A stretch of DNA of 64,000 nt, taken from positions 4,983,001 through 5,047,000 of the forward strand of contig NC_083509.1 of assembly GCF_032362555.1 (NCBI RefSeq), given 5' to 3'. The notes beneath the pieces were generated by a model. It was not told where the DNA came from. It saw only the letters and a program-made list of their open reading frames with translations, and ran no database searches. This DNA is from Amyelois transitella. Its lineage: Eukaryota > Arthropoda > Insecta > Lepidoptera > Pyralidae. Made by a program: the position numbers and the translations under genes. Every line of letters starts with the position of its first letter. Within the stretch, counting starts at the first letter, position 1. Positions 36,564-49,594 of this stretch are shown in pieces.

Positions 36564-39500
36564 CTAGGGATTTATGAAGGGTTTTAATAAGTCATAATAA
36601 TAAAAAAAAAAAACATTATAAGCAACATGGTGATTTTTTAATTCAATTTCTTCAAGACTTATATCATTACTGTACTTTTTTCTTTTGTAAGAATTTTTCC
36701 AAATTTCATAAAAACAAACTGTGGCTTGAAATCTGTAGCAAACTAAAAGAGGCACCGATACATGAGTGATTAGTGTCCAAGCCCAAACACCGAAGAATTC
36801 CATCTGAAAAAAATTGTAAATGAGGATTAATTATAACATACACATAAATGCAATGGAATTTTCAAAATTTAGCGTATTTTATTTCTGATTGGAATAAAAT
36901 AACTTTAATTCCTAGAGCGATGCTCTAGGAATTAAAGTTCACAAGATCGCTTATTTATCGGTCTTTAATAGGATCATCAATCGAGTGGAGGGTGAGATAA
37001 ATAATTCAAATCTTTATCCGTTAATGAGTTACTGAAATTTTGTCATGTAGATTCCTTAAGAGATAGGAGTAGGAACTTTAGTTTATATTAAAATGCTACA
37101 TACGTTACTCATACATACATAAATCACGCCTCTTTCCCGGAGGTGTAGGCAGAGACCACATCTTTTCACTTGCCACGATCTTTCCACTTGTAAGTACCTA
37201 ACTCGATTGATCTATTTGGTTGAAAATCTTAGTTCATCTTTTATGTACTGTTTGTGATGAGGATAACATTTTTAATAGGCTAGGTTCAAAGACTAGACAA
37301 ACAAATAAATATGATTGTACCTACACATGAAAGTAATAATATGTTACCTGCAAAGGATGGAATTCCGCTCTGGCATTTTTCACTCTATTAAGTAACCAAA
37401 GTGCGAAGTTGCCTACTAAAAGGAAGGTAACTAGCTGCCGACCAGGTCGGTGGACGGTGGTGGCCTCCACACACCTGCGGCACCAGGAATCCAAGATAAG
37501 CAACGTTTGACAGGAGCTCTGGATGATGGCACAAAGTGGTGACAGAATTCTGTTGCAGAAATTAATTAATTATACACCTTATATTATCAAATAATAATAT
37601 TTTTAAGTATTTTTTTTTAATTGGAAAACTAATAGATGTACGATCGCGTTCATATCTGCAGTCATAGTTTTAAAATTCTTACGGGTTAAAATAGCGTGCA
37701 CTGTGGTTCCACTAGATACACACACACATGCATATTTAAAAGAATAAATATTCCTTCAAATGAATACGGTCTTTAATACCAATGATTACTAAGTAAAAGA
37801 GTTTATTATTCTATGACATATAACATAACAAAACAGAAAGAGACGGTAATCAACGATGGCCGAACTGGGCCCGATAATTGTCGATCGAAATATCGTCGTC
37901 TCTCATTATTTGCATAAGATTTGCCTATAGATGGAAGCCTGCCAGACTTATGTCATTTCAATAAGGTTGAAAGTTTGTCTGCACACGACCCTAACATAGG
38001 TAGTGGTTCCTTTGAAAGTTATTGGGTAGCAATTTTATTACTTCGTGTGAGCAAGTGAGATCTAAGATATATTAGATAATCTCGCTTGCTCACACTCGCT
38101 TGTTCTAGTTACTAGCGTTACTTGGATTCCGAAGTTATTCAAGGATTTTTTTGTCTATTTTAGTGTTATTGACAATTTTTAATGTTTCAAGGTGCCATTT
38201 GAACTAAGTAACTGACTGACTAACCAACTAACTGATATCTAAGAATTACAATACCCGTGTTTTCAAACACGGAAATCAGCAAGAAATATTAAACAAGAGG
38301 GAGCAAAATAAAACATTCAATAATTAAAATTAGTAAATTTTATTGAAACAGTTTACCTATAGTTTTATTTACATATTGATGATTATATAAAGCTATACAT
38401 ATATAGTTTATTACACTAATTGTATCATCCACTTATCTCCTGTTATTAAGGTTACAGCTTAATTATTCGTTTTCATAAAGAAAAGATATTGAAGCTGTCC
38501 TTAAAATACTATCTAAGTAATTAGTACTTTTAATATAAATTGGCAGAACCTTTCACGCACTATATGGACTCGATGCACAGGGCAGTTGTCTTGCACAAAT
38601 GATATTGTTGGCATATCATCAATCGGATAAATACACCGCACAGTTGGTAACATGGTTTCTTCCAGCACTTGCACATAATGATCAGCTGTAGCGCGTCCTG
38701 CTATCCGCACCTGTTCCCCAGGTCCAGCAGCACTCATCCAGCCCCACATATTTACAGAGATGTGTCCAGACTCCATATTTGGCACAATATTTTTTTCTTC
38801 ATACCGAGTTGCATTTCTTCGCCATAAATAAATGAAGTCTACCGTGTTGTGATGACATAAAATAAACGAACTTTTCGTCCGTAAATATCGCTTTTTTCCA
38901 GTCAAAATCCAAATACTGCCGAACAAATTCTAAACGTTTTTGCTTATTTATTTCTGATAAATACGGCTTTCTTGCTGGCTGTCTGTGGTGTAGTCCCTCA
39001 CGGTGCAAACATAAAACAGTAAACTGATGTGTCGAACTGTTCCGCTAATATTCTGGTCGGTATGAAGCCATTATTTTCGTACTGTTCCACCATGGATCTC
39101 CGCTGTGTGGCGTGTCGCTGTGTTGATTAGCGGACGACTTTTTTTTTTTTTTCACTACCCTCTTCTTTATGGCGGGTTACCCAACTTGTTGTTTATTGTG
39201 TTATTTGTGTGAATGTGTGAGTGATAGCAGCGGTGCAAGCTATAAAGTTTTGCGAACTATGACTGCAATTATGAACGCGACCGTACTGTGCCGAGCCATT
39301 GCAAAGAATGGGAAAATGGTAAAGACGAAAAAGATATACCTACAAACTTTGTTATGAAACGTATTAAGGGGATATAACATTTTTGATACGGACGCTATGT
39401 AATTAAATTATTACTGGCGAGACGAGATCTGACTTCTGAATTTTGGGTAAAGTAGAAAAGCGAGATCTTAAAAAATCAAAATCAAACTCTTTATTTTCCA

Positions 39501-42500
39501 TTCATTGTAGACATAAACTTAAAGTACTTATTAACTTATGGCTAAGTACAGGTTATGAACTAAGTTTAGGGAACAAGCGGCGCCATCTTGGTGGATCGTC
39601 GGCACGCCAAGCCCAGGGTCGTTGGAGTATGTCCATACAATGCACATATTTTAACGCATTTGTAAAATAATGTTTCGCTTATTTCCCAAACTAGTTAAAA
39701 CTTTATTTTGGAATAAGTATCATTTTAAATGTTGTACATTGCTTGTTATAAAAATATTGTGTAGTAAGGTGTGTACCTATGTTGTGTGTGAGAGTTGTTT
39801 GAGCACGTATTGGTGTTAAAGATACGAGATTAGTTGAATTAGTGAACCAATATAAAAAGAGGCTATTTGCGTATCATTACAAACCGCTATGTAAAGGATA
39901 AGGATTCCAATTAAGTAGAATACAAAAACCGGAACGGAACCGGAACATATGTGAAGCAGGATTTCGATTTTATCAAAGGCCAGAGTTATAAGCTTAACGG
40001 GCTAAATAGTATTAATGGGTCTGAAGTTGAATGGTTAGGTAAGAAACAAGTTGATAACAGAATGTTGTGAAATTATGGAACATATGGTGACATGAACAGA
40101 AAGGAGAATGCGCAAATGATGATGTAAGTAGGTAGTTATGTTAAAAAGATAGGATAAAAGAAAATTAGTTAAAAATGAAATAAGTCTTCGTCAATAAGTA
40201 TCACAAAACTTACCTAGTTGCCCTCCTTCCTTCCGGGTACCGATGTATAAGAAAGCCAGCGCCGATGATTTGGAACAAGTAGTAAAGATATACTCCAAAC
40301 TGAGTGACCAGCAACAAAGAATGTTCCAAAGGCAGAGAAGACACCGCGCGACGTAAAGGCAATTTTCTCATGCGTTGCAAACACGCACCAGAGCCAAGCG
40401 TCATCATTATAAAGAGAATAGTTTCCCATATGTTTATCTGGAATCCACACATGTCCATAAATATTAGTAATTGACCGATTTACTTTAAAGATAATGCTAA
40501 ATAATCGATATGGGAATATCTATGGGGATATATAATAGATCCCCTTAGGTATATATAGACTAACTATATGAAGCCAAAAAAATGATTTTTAGAATTTCTA
40601 TCGGTCTGTATGTTTGTACTCGCAAAACGCGATAATGATTGCGCCGATTTGATTGCGGTTTTTTCAGATGCATTAGACATGGTCCAACTTAAAAACTGGT
40701 AAACAATAATACCTCCTGGGAAGAAGTACTCTCTTAGGGGCAATGCGAGTACAGGCTTTCAGCATTCGGCACACAGTCGGGACCCATTCCTTTTTGACCA
40801 AACCGGTGCCCCGTATAATTTGTATGCGTCCTGATTGTAATATGTACTTCTATACTGCTTTTAAATTTATGATTTGTTTTATATGTTTATAGATTTAGAA
40901 CACTATTTAAATGGTGAAATAATTCAGTAGTATGTAATACATACCAAACTTTTTATTTTCTCTTTCTTTTTTATTTGTTTTTATGCAGTCGGGATTTTTG
41001 TCTTTTTTTAGGACATTTGTTTTATTTCAAATGTTGAACCATTCAATTTTGCATTAATCCGTATAATCACTTCTAAATCCCTAGCGAGGTAAACAGAGCC
41101 AGCAGTCTTGAAAGACTGACAGGCCACATTTTCATTAACGTTTAGAAGAAAAACAAAAGAAATATATAAGTTTTGCCGAATAACTTAAAATATAGCCGGG
41201 GGCCGATAAATCTGTACCTATAGCATTGCACAGCACAATATCGAATTTGTATAAGACTTTAATTTATAAATTACATCAGCAATTAATTTATGAATAACAA
41301 AATAATTCAATCACAATATACCTGTAACAACGCCAGTTCCTCGTGTTTGCTGTTTTGGAACAGCCCATTGAAAAGCATCAGACTAACGATAGTGCCTGCC
41401 AGAATGGCAATACCCACGAACAAGCCCTTGTGTGCGCTGCCACAGTCTACGGAGAAATGCTTGCTGGATTTCACGCGCTCACAACATTGCTTTGTTTCCT
41501 TGACGATCGCTTGAGGTACTTTTTTGACTGATTTCTGAAATAAAAATATTTTTACTCTTCATATAAATAGCATATGGCTTCTCAGAGTTCCTACTAAATG
41601 CGTATCATCTCTAATGTGAAAGCAGAATAGATTTATTTTGGTAGAGGTTATAACTACGTATAAAATACCAGTACCTACTACCTTGGCCTGAGTCACTGAC
41701 ACCAACCAGGCGAAAATTCTCAAATCTGAATTTGAGTTATCTATCTAGGTTTACTTGAAAGATGTGGTTTCTTGAAAAATAGGTGGATTTACCCGAAATT
41801 TTCATGGTAAAAAATTACAGATTGACTAAAGGGATATGTGATGGTAGATTATCGTTAAAATAGAATTTGTAAAATAGTTCACAATTTGAACAATATTTAC
41901 CATTCCTGGGACAGTGCACAAGTCGTTCCATATGACCATTAATATCACGGAACAGAGAAGGCTGTATTCAACTCCGCAGTTACGCAGATAAGGATTCACG
42001 CTTCTTATCAATGGTGTTACAACATCGGATACATTACAACTCCAATTTAAATCTGCTGAAGTATTCTGGCTGGTAGACTGGGTTTCAACGAAAGTCAAGT
42101 TATCACTTTCATCAGTGATGATAGTTTTGTGACCAGTAGTAATGTTGGCGTAGCGCAGGAGTGTGGGTCTCTCATACGCAACCTCCACAATGTCGTCTCT
42201 CGTCTCTTGTATGACGACGTTAAACCATTCACAAACATTTGTTGCGATTAAATGCATCAAACCAAACCTGTCTAATATCACGCCTCTCATTCGGTCCAAT
42301 TTCTGAAAAAAGATGGCTTATTGTCTTGATTTTAAACTAAGGCTTCTTTTTTTCGTTTATTCGTTATTAGATAACGTATGTCTTGGGATTAAGATGCGGC
42401 ACAGGTACAAAGTCTAAACAATGAATCTTTTGATGAACTATTTATTAATTAACACATTTTTCATCGTATGCACAAAGTATGAAAGGACGTGATCACATTG

Positions 42501-45500
42501 TTAGCATGCTACTAATATTATAAATAAGTACCATTTTTGTGAGATTTTTTTTAAAGTATTATAAGTACATGTTGAATTCCTAGGTGTGCAGACCTTATAG
42601 TTGTAAATACGACCTTATAGTTCAGATGAACTTTCGATTAAATTTGGCAAAAGTTATCAATAATTCAGAAAGTCTTAAAAACGTAAAGTATAAATCTCAA
42701 AACAAATGATCATATTATTTATCTACCATAACAAAAATATGTTTTTAAAAAACATTATTTTTCACGTAGGTATGATTGCATATGAGCACCTACACTACAC
42801 AGGTAGCTGATGTCATTTCTTTTCGGAGTTGCACAATTAGATATCTCTATTCTAAGTTGTACTTATAGGTATACAGGTTTATCCTTTAGTTTTTTGTTTT
42901 AATTATTGGTTTATGTGTGGTTTCTATATAATAAGACCACTACACATGAATGTCGTAAAAAACCACTAAGAGAAAGGTTAATAAACATGGGATTCTTCTT
43001 AAAGGCGATGGGCTAGCAACCTAACACTATTTGAATCTGAATTTCATCCTAAAGTCGTACAGCTAAACGTAGCATTTGTCATGTAGGTCATGTGTTACTA
43101 TGAACCTGCAGTGTGCGGGCGGCTAAACAATTGTCTAGCCACATGTTTGTTAAATTACCCAGTTTATTTATTAATTCTATACCAAACATTTCTTTTATCA
43201 TTTATGTATGAAATAAATAATTAATATTTTTTATTTATTTTCTATACCTATTATTTACATCTCCTTTCTAATTTTTCTATTTGTGAACCGTGGGCTAAGG
43301 CAGAGTATCGTAACTGATACAAGTGCCGGAGTAGCGAAGATGATAATAAAAGTTATTTTATAAGTACATATAATTAAATAATGGTGTTATGGATACTTAC
43401 ATGGGTATAAGAAAATATGAAGACAGTCTGTGCAACCATGAACAATATTCTCAGCGCTGGTTTAACAGCCACGATAGCCATTCGGCAATCTCCGGAAAGA
43501 TCGAAGTACTCTCCGAACTGAAGACAGGAGTAGATGATGGACCCCACGCCGAATCCAGCCACTCCTATGTGGAGGTAGAAACTTCCATAGCGAGTACGCT
43601 TCTCAATCTCTAAGGTGATTAAATGATTTGTTATTAATTTTGTTAAGGGCTTCACTTCTGTCTTAATTTTCTTGGTAGGTTATATATTTTTGTAATAAGA
43701 TTTATTTACCTTTTTTATCCTTTTTCGCTATCCGAAGATGATAAAATATGTATGCAAGAAAAGACATGCTGACCACATATAAGTACATCGCGAAAACCTG
43801 AAATTAATTTAGAAATTATAATTATTATGCAAAAATAAGTTTAATAATAAGCTTGTAGTGGAAAAAAAAGGTTTCTATTTAGTCACAGGGTATGAGTCCT
43901 AGCCTCTATTATTTTATTTTATAACGCTTGTTCCCAGAAAATACTTATGAAATATGTAATACCTAGTACGTATTCCACATCTACTACTATCGCTTATTAA
44001 GAAAATATTCGCCAGTCCTATTCACTATCCCACTTTTACGATCTACTCGGGAAGAAAAACAAAGCTTGGTAGTGCTGTTATATAAAACGTTAGATAATAA
44101 TTTATTTAATGACAAGGTACTTACATCTGATGTGATATTTGTGTACAGCTCATTTTGTATAGTGCTGGTCACAGGGAATGCTACACCTAAAATTATTAAT
44201 AATTTAGCATAAAACGCTGAGAGCACCACTGTCATTGATTCACTGAAACAATGTGAAATATCGAACTAATTAACGAAATAGATTTCATTACGAAAACTGA
44301 GCAAATTTAGTTTTAGCGTGCGATATTTGTTAGGGTAATTTTAGAACAATGCTGATATCATGAATAACACGAGGTCATTAATTAATTTAATATGCCTTTT
44401 ATGAAAAATTACTGCAATTGATTGTTGGAATTGTCAATTTGTCATGCATGGGTTATATTTAGTTGATTTTGTAAAGTGGACAGTCCGGTTGTGTTATTTA
44501 TCTGTTTGCTATTTTCTAAAGCTTGACTGGCTTATTGACTTAATCCATTGTACCTTTAAGGCTCAATAAAGTTTTAAATAAGTAAATAATGTATGTCGCC
44601 TTCTTAAAGTAGGTCGTGACCGTAAACATACCCGCGGATAATTACTAAGTTATAGTGATTGTAATGGTTGCTATATCTTGAAATGTCACGGGTGAAATGT
44701 ATTCAAAATTCTTAGAATTAGTTTTCTACATTTTACAGGCATCGCTGATAAAGGTGATATTCCTATGTCTTCGGCGTTTTTTGCCATTAAGACTAGTAGT
44801 AAGTATGTACTTTTACGTACAATATTTAGTTGACTACTAGTTTGAGTTCTACTACTAGAAGTTTACTCACTCGCCATGGGAAAGCGGTTGTCGTCGAGGT
44901 GGCGGTGTTGGGATATTGTCGACGCTGGAGTTGCTGCTAGTTGGCAACACTACGCTAAGACGGGGAAGAGAGTGTGGCGGGTGTTCTCTGTAACAAATAA
45001 AATAAGAATTTATTATTATTAAGAACATCCAATGGTGCCTATGTATACCTTGACATTCATTATGCGAAGAACTATTGTGCAATAATAAAATAATGTCCTC
45101 CATATACTTATTTTCACTCAGATTGACTAATAGGATTAGTTCATAGGTATATTGTTCGTAATGTATCGCTAAGATTCGTTATTCTGAGAATATAGCTAGC
45201 TAAGATGAATATAAAATGATGATAATAAAATATCTATCAAAATTATGTCTTTAATCTTAATTCTTCTGTGATGTCTAACAGGACTTGTGATTCAGATTTA
45301 TTTCATTGTAACTCACTATTGACCGTTTATTTATTGCTAAAACGTGACATAACATACGCCTACGACGTCATAGATCCTTTAAGTCAAAAACAAAACATTA
45401 ACTCGTTGGAAACTTCCGTATTGGAGCGGAATAAAGAGTCGGCGATATAATGTTACAGGTTGTTTTGTTTTAGCGAGCGTTCATCGTCTAATAGTTGTTT

Positions 45501-47773
45501 TAATGATCTCGTCAGACTCACCTTTCATCTTCAGGGACTGCAAGCAGCGGCTCCGAACGTTCCCGCCAGTCCCGTCGGTCTTTACCCCCACTAAGATTCG
45601 GTTTCTCCTTATTTTTCATCGTACTTACAAAAACATTATTGACCAATTTGCACTCGAGTATGGATGTCGATACGTGAAGTGCAAACCGTACACTGTTCAC
45701 ACTAATGCTAAAGTGAGTGATACTTGCAAACGTATGTCTAAATAATTAGTTATGATTTGTGAGACGGCTAATGTGTCAATTGTAACTGGATTCCAGTCCT
45801 TTCTGCGCTGGATTGAGATTTATACATTTTCATAGGATTATTTTTTTGATTAGCTTTTTTCAGCTTCGGCGTAAGATATAGATATGATTGACTGATAATT
45901 TGATATAACTCATAATAAAATATAAGGCATAGAAAAACACATGTTTTTTGTTTTGTTTTCTCACTTAAGTATACTCATAATAACTTTATTAAAAGTATTG
46001 ATGCAATAATGCAACCAAACATGAATTAATGTTTTAAACTGTCAAGCTAACAGAGTAATGGTAGAAAAGGCACTGTTTCAGTAGATTCAGGTAATCAACT
46101 GAGGTAATGCATTAGGAGATAATAATTAATAAGCAGACGGAGTGTAGGTCCGGTATAGTAAATCTGCATAGAGGAGAAGTTTTATTATTTCCCGGTGCAT
46201 CTGCATCGGTGCTGTCCTCACGGGTAATTAGCGTCGTCGGTGTCACTTTCAGACTGCCCTCCTAACGAGGCCCATGCCTCTCCCCGCTTCGCCGACCACT
46301 TCTTATCTCCGGCCGTGATATTAATTAGAGCCTCGACTCGAAACGATCATACGCCCTCGATTTGTTGTATCGTCAAACTGGGACCAGTTTAATCGTACGT
46401 AATTTTATATATAGGTATGTATCTCTAGTACATCCTTGTAATTTTTTTTATTTTATTAAAAAAATATTTGAGAGCTAAGTAATAATATATAATATGTTAT
46501 TATATCAATATCAATTTGTACGCCAAATTTCATTCAAATTATCCAAATAATAAGAGACACTGACTGACTGATACTTCTGGGTCCAGAAATGTGAAATTTG
46601 GCATGTTCCTTCATGTGCTCCTTATTTATAAGGTGCCGGGAAGTAATATTGATGGAATTCTTCAAGCCGCGAGCGTACTCTAGTAAATATTAAAAAATGA
46701 TACATGTACCGGTTGTGGCGAAGTTTACGTTCTAAGGCGGTGCTGCTCTGCTTTCGAGGGTGGAAATGGTGGAGCCCGTGTTCATAAGACGTGGACGGCC
46801 TCAGCGATTGTGTTTCTGCGATCCTAATGCAATAAAAATTTAATTCAAAGATCACAACATAAAAAAGTTAAAAATATAATGGTTTAAGGTGACTTAACAT
46901 AACATGACTTTTCAGATAACCTGTACCAGGTGAGGTAACTTATTGTTTCGTCTGTTTTATGTTTACTCATAAAGTAAATGGACTATAATTAGTGGTGGCA
47001 AGAATGAAGAAAGATAATAAATACAATTAGCAAACAGCTAATTGTTAACTTAACCACTAGCATAAAATGTATAAAATAAGGTTTGACTTGTATTGTTTTG
47101 TACATACATACATACAAAAAATCACGCCTTTTTACCGGAGGGGTAGGCAGACACTACCTCATTCCACTTGCCACGACCTCTGCATACTTCCTTCGCTTCA
47201 TCCACATTCATCGCAAGCTCGGCGGTTTCGGGTACTCTTGACCTGACCCTTTGCCAGGACGTCTTTAATTTGATCAAGATACGTTCGTCTAGGCCTTCCC
47301 ACTCCGACCTTTCCCTCCACACTCTCCTTGTACAACTGCTTAGTCATCCTGCTTTCATTCATCCTCTCCACATGACCAAACTACCTAAACATACCCTTTT
47401 CTATTCCTTTTCTATTCATATCCTTATCTATTGTTTTTTAGTTATTTTAAAGTCGTACTGTTTCTTTTTCAACAATCGTCTAATTACTCGTGGAATTTTT
47501 TTGAACAAAATACAACTTCCAGAGGAATTTATAGGTGGTGTGAAAGAAAAACTTAAAATTTCGACCCGGCCTGCTAAATGTCGCGGTCTTAACCAGGTAA
47601 TCGTGCATTTCGGATTTAATGATATAAAAAATTGATGTCATTGTTTGGTCTTTGTTTGTTCATATGTTTCTTAGAACGATTAGTAATTTTAATAGGACTT
47701 ATTTTTACACTCACCATTCCTCGTCCTCTTCTATGACGTCTTCCATTATCCTCCCAAGTGTTGGCAATGACAT
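36564..47773 (-). CDS. Otopetrin-family proton channel, copy A (11 coding exons)
   Basis: Exons: 47715-47773, 46710-46823, 44871-44987, 44125-44242, 43710-43797, 43401-43609, 41901-42302, 41322-41534, 40214-40437, 37348-37549 and 36564-36803. All phases match, giving 1986 nt and 661 aa. The N-terminal cytosolic part (about 100 residues) is Pro/Ser-rich. Otopetrin landmarks then follow: LSAFYAKLLIILGVAFPVTS, RTRYGSFYLHIG, LQFGEYF, RFGLMHLIATNVCEWF, NCGVEYSLL, KHFSVDCGSAHKGLF, RPGRQLVTFLLVGNFALWLLN and VWAWTLITHVSVPL. The family has 12 membrane helices and conducts protons into the cell at low external pH; in flies otopetrins take part in acid taste. A second coding first exon (45522-45619) can replace the first two. 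The C-terminus is longer than in copy B. Introns hold a Tc1-like fragment and two perfect or near-perfect hairpins. Confidence 0.92.
36901..36939. repeat. Perfect inverted repeat, 18-bp arms, 3-nt loop
   Basis: AACTTTAATTCCTAGAGC, GAT, then its exact reverse complement. In the last intron of otopetrin A. Not part of a recognised element. Confidence 0.9.
37104..37180 (-). repeat. Short fragment of the LINE-tail repeat
   Basis: ACATACATAAATCACGCCTC, CGGAGGTGTAGGCAGAGACC and CACTTGCCACGATCT match the longer copy at 47101-47400. Confidence 0.55.
38045..38095. repeat. Near-perfect inverted repeat, 17-bp arms
   Basis: GTGTGAGCAAGTGAGAT at 38045-38061 and its inverted partner at 38079-38095 differ at one base, with a 17-nt spacer. 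Intronic in otopetrin A. Confidence 0.8.
38513..39150 (-). mobile_element. Truncated Tc1-like transposase fragment
   Basis: Minus-strand pieces in two frames read LHREGLHHRQPARKPYLSEI, FDWKKAIFTDEKF, SSQHGRLHL, then ATRYEEKNIVPNMESGHISV, NMWGWMSAAGPGE and ISFVQDNCPVHRVHIVRE. At least one frameshift lies near 38830-38880. The first two catalytic aspartates (TDEK, QDN) are seen; the final SPDLNP/glutamate part is missing. Lies in the intron between exons 9 and 10 of otopetrin A. No ends found. Confidence 0.85.
41080..41130 (-). repeat. 3' fragment of the (ATGT)n-tailed repeat
   Basis: CCTAGCGAGGTAAACAGAGC, CAGCAGTCTTGAAAGACTGA and CAGGCCAC. Intronic in otopetrin A. Confidence 0.55.
42918..43085 (+). 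repeat. Diverged (ATGT)n-tailed repeat copy
   Basis: GTGTGGTTTC, ACCACTACACATGAATGTCG, AAAGGCGATGGGCTAGCAAC and CAGCTAAACGTAGC. Intronic in otopetrin A. Confidence 0.65.
45522..45619 (-). CDS. Alternative first coding exon of otopetrin A
   Basis: An ATG at 45619 opens MKNKEKPNLSGGKDRRDW and continues to an AG/GTGAGT donor at 45522, ending in phase 2. That is the same phase as exon 2 (end 46710), so either can splice to the exon starting at 44987. The reading frame has no convincing acceptor in front, which fits a transcript start rather than an internal exon. The resulting protein would have a shorter, charged N-terminus. Usage is inferred. Confidence 0.5.
47101..47400 (-). mobile_element. 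3' tail of a non-LTR retrotransposon (LINE) fragment
   Basis: A minus-strand frame (47122-47322) reads WEGLDERILIKLKTSWQRVR and RGRGKWNEVVSAYPSGKKA before a stop, then a CATACATACA-type tail. This looks like the C-terminal end of a LINE ORF2 protein, a pattern frequent in moth genomes. The clade is not certain. A shorter related piece is at 37104-37180. Not a host gene. Confidence 0.6.
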
Positions 47774-48133
47774 TGTTAAGTAAATTATCACCGGCAATCT
47801 CTCCACTTACGATCTCTCTATTCTTTCGGTACATCATTTGGTACTAGACACGCAGCGAAGATGGCCGAACTCTATCTGATACATAAATTCCTTATCTTTC
47901 ATTTGGTAAGTGCTATAAAATAAACAATGATGCAAGGTTCGACCTTGGTCTGTCGTCAGGTTCATGACTAAATTACTAATTAGAAACAGGAAGTTCATTG
48001 AGTCAAAGCATGAGTCACATCCAATATATTTCAAAGACTAGAGTGATTGACCGAATAACGCACGGCTTGGAGATCTACCGAAAAATATACTGACTAAATT
48101 ATATAATCTTAAATTAGTATGAAGAAGAAGAAG

Positions 48134-48177
48134 AATCACCTATCGGGATGTATTAGACTACATCCCGATAGGTGATT
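48134..48177. repeat. Perfect inverted repeat, 19-bp arms, 6-nt loop
   Basis: AATCACCTATCGGGATGTA, a TTAGAC loop, then its exact reverse complement. Preceded by a GAA microsatellite run. About 360 bp upstream of the otopetrin A first exon. Confidence 0.92.
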
Positions 48178-49594
48178 AAAGTAAACGTACTTATGTTAAG
48201 GAATTTTAAAAATGCATCTTTGCGCATTTCATTAAGACTTAAAATTTACTGGTGAGATTTAATCTTTTAAATTAAGCTATTAAGATTCAATACTAATTTC
48301 ACTTTATTGCAGTATGCTAGTGTAGTGCAAACGTTCATCTGAGGTTCTCCGCAATAATGTATAGAAGTATAGTTTGAAGGTAATTATACAATTACACGAT
48401 TGTTTAGGTAATGCAAGTAATTAGTGTAGTATTGTCAGAGGCGTACCTATTGTACGTGACAAAGGGCTGGCGTTAATTTCCCCATCACGATCGCGCGCGA
48501 CATGTTGCCGATAAGCTTAAATTAATATAAGAACAGATAGGGCGTTATACTTTTAACACTATAGTGGCCTTATTCACTATCGTTAATAAGGCATATATCG
48601 TTTGTGAATAGACCCGATATCCGCACGTAGACGATATACGATGCATTCTCATTTATCTTTGCGTGTTACCAGTAACACTTGCAACAGCTAAACTTCGGGG
48701 CCCAGGGTATGCCTTCGGACTTTTTGAAGTAAGTCCGGTTTTCAGTGTCCTCAGTTTTAAGTTATTGGTTCATATATTACCTATCCGACGGAGATGGCAT
48801 GGCCAGAAATTTATTCCTCAGATAGGCTGTAGGCTTCCGCGAGACGCGATCACACCGAAGTTGACGGCTCTTTATACGATCACATACACCATGCTGGGAT
48901 ATTTGAATCAAGTACAAACCATAGTGACATGTCATTTTTTATAAGATTAATAACAATATACCTATTTATATTAAAATAGTGTTTAACATAGTTTTATTCG
49001 TTACTTATGCTAATAGTTACAAAGATGTGCTAGAATTTCTCTTCTGTACATTCATAGCTTTAAGCGATAAGCGTGACAAATTCAAAATTGTTCAATATTT
49101 ACCCAATTTTAATGTAATTTCAGGAAAATGTTATTTTAAAACTGTTAAAAGTACCATCTTTTATTTATTAAGAAATAGAGTCCGTGGGTATAATAGTAGG
49201 TGATTTAATTTTGAGTGATATATTTCATTTCTTAGAAAGATATAATGTTTAGTGACGATCTCATTTGCTTAATTTTATATTCTTCCTAGACACGTATAAT
49301 GAACACTAGACCGTTTGTTCTTTTGAAATTCGGATATGAAACAATGGCGCATCGGTGGTGAAGGCGCCCGACTAAAAAGCGTGATGCACAGGGAATCACA
49401 GGTTGAAATAAATTTTTCTCAGAAAACCCGTCCACAACTTTCCGAGATTGGTGCACACATACAGATAGAGAAAAAAGGGGGACTTAATAAATATAAAGCG
49501 ATTATATCGATATCGATCCATTTATTTCTAACTTATCTGGATTTATAATAAAACAAAAATACTATAAAATTTTTTTTTATGACTTTTCAAAAAT
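48178..49594. other. Region between the two otopetrin genes
   Basis: About 1.4 kb without a supported exon. It must carry the 3' UTR of copy B and distal promoter sequence of copy A. Short plus-strand frames are not backed by splice or family signals. Confidence 0.4.

Noticed and set aside
47122-47322. 66-aa frame with conserved-looking residues
   Set aside because: Matches the C-terminal tail of a LINE protein with a repeat tail; a related piece recurs at 37104-37180.
47616-47837. 73-aa frame starting MMYRKNREIV
   Set aside because: The same DNA in another frame gives MSLPTLGRIMED, which splices in phase to otopetrin exon 2; the longer frame is a shadow.
36901-48177. Perfect hairpins considered as microRNA precursors
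   Set aside because: Arms of 17-19 bp with very short loops are too small for a pre-miRNA stem, and perfect pairing is atypical.
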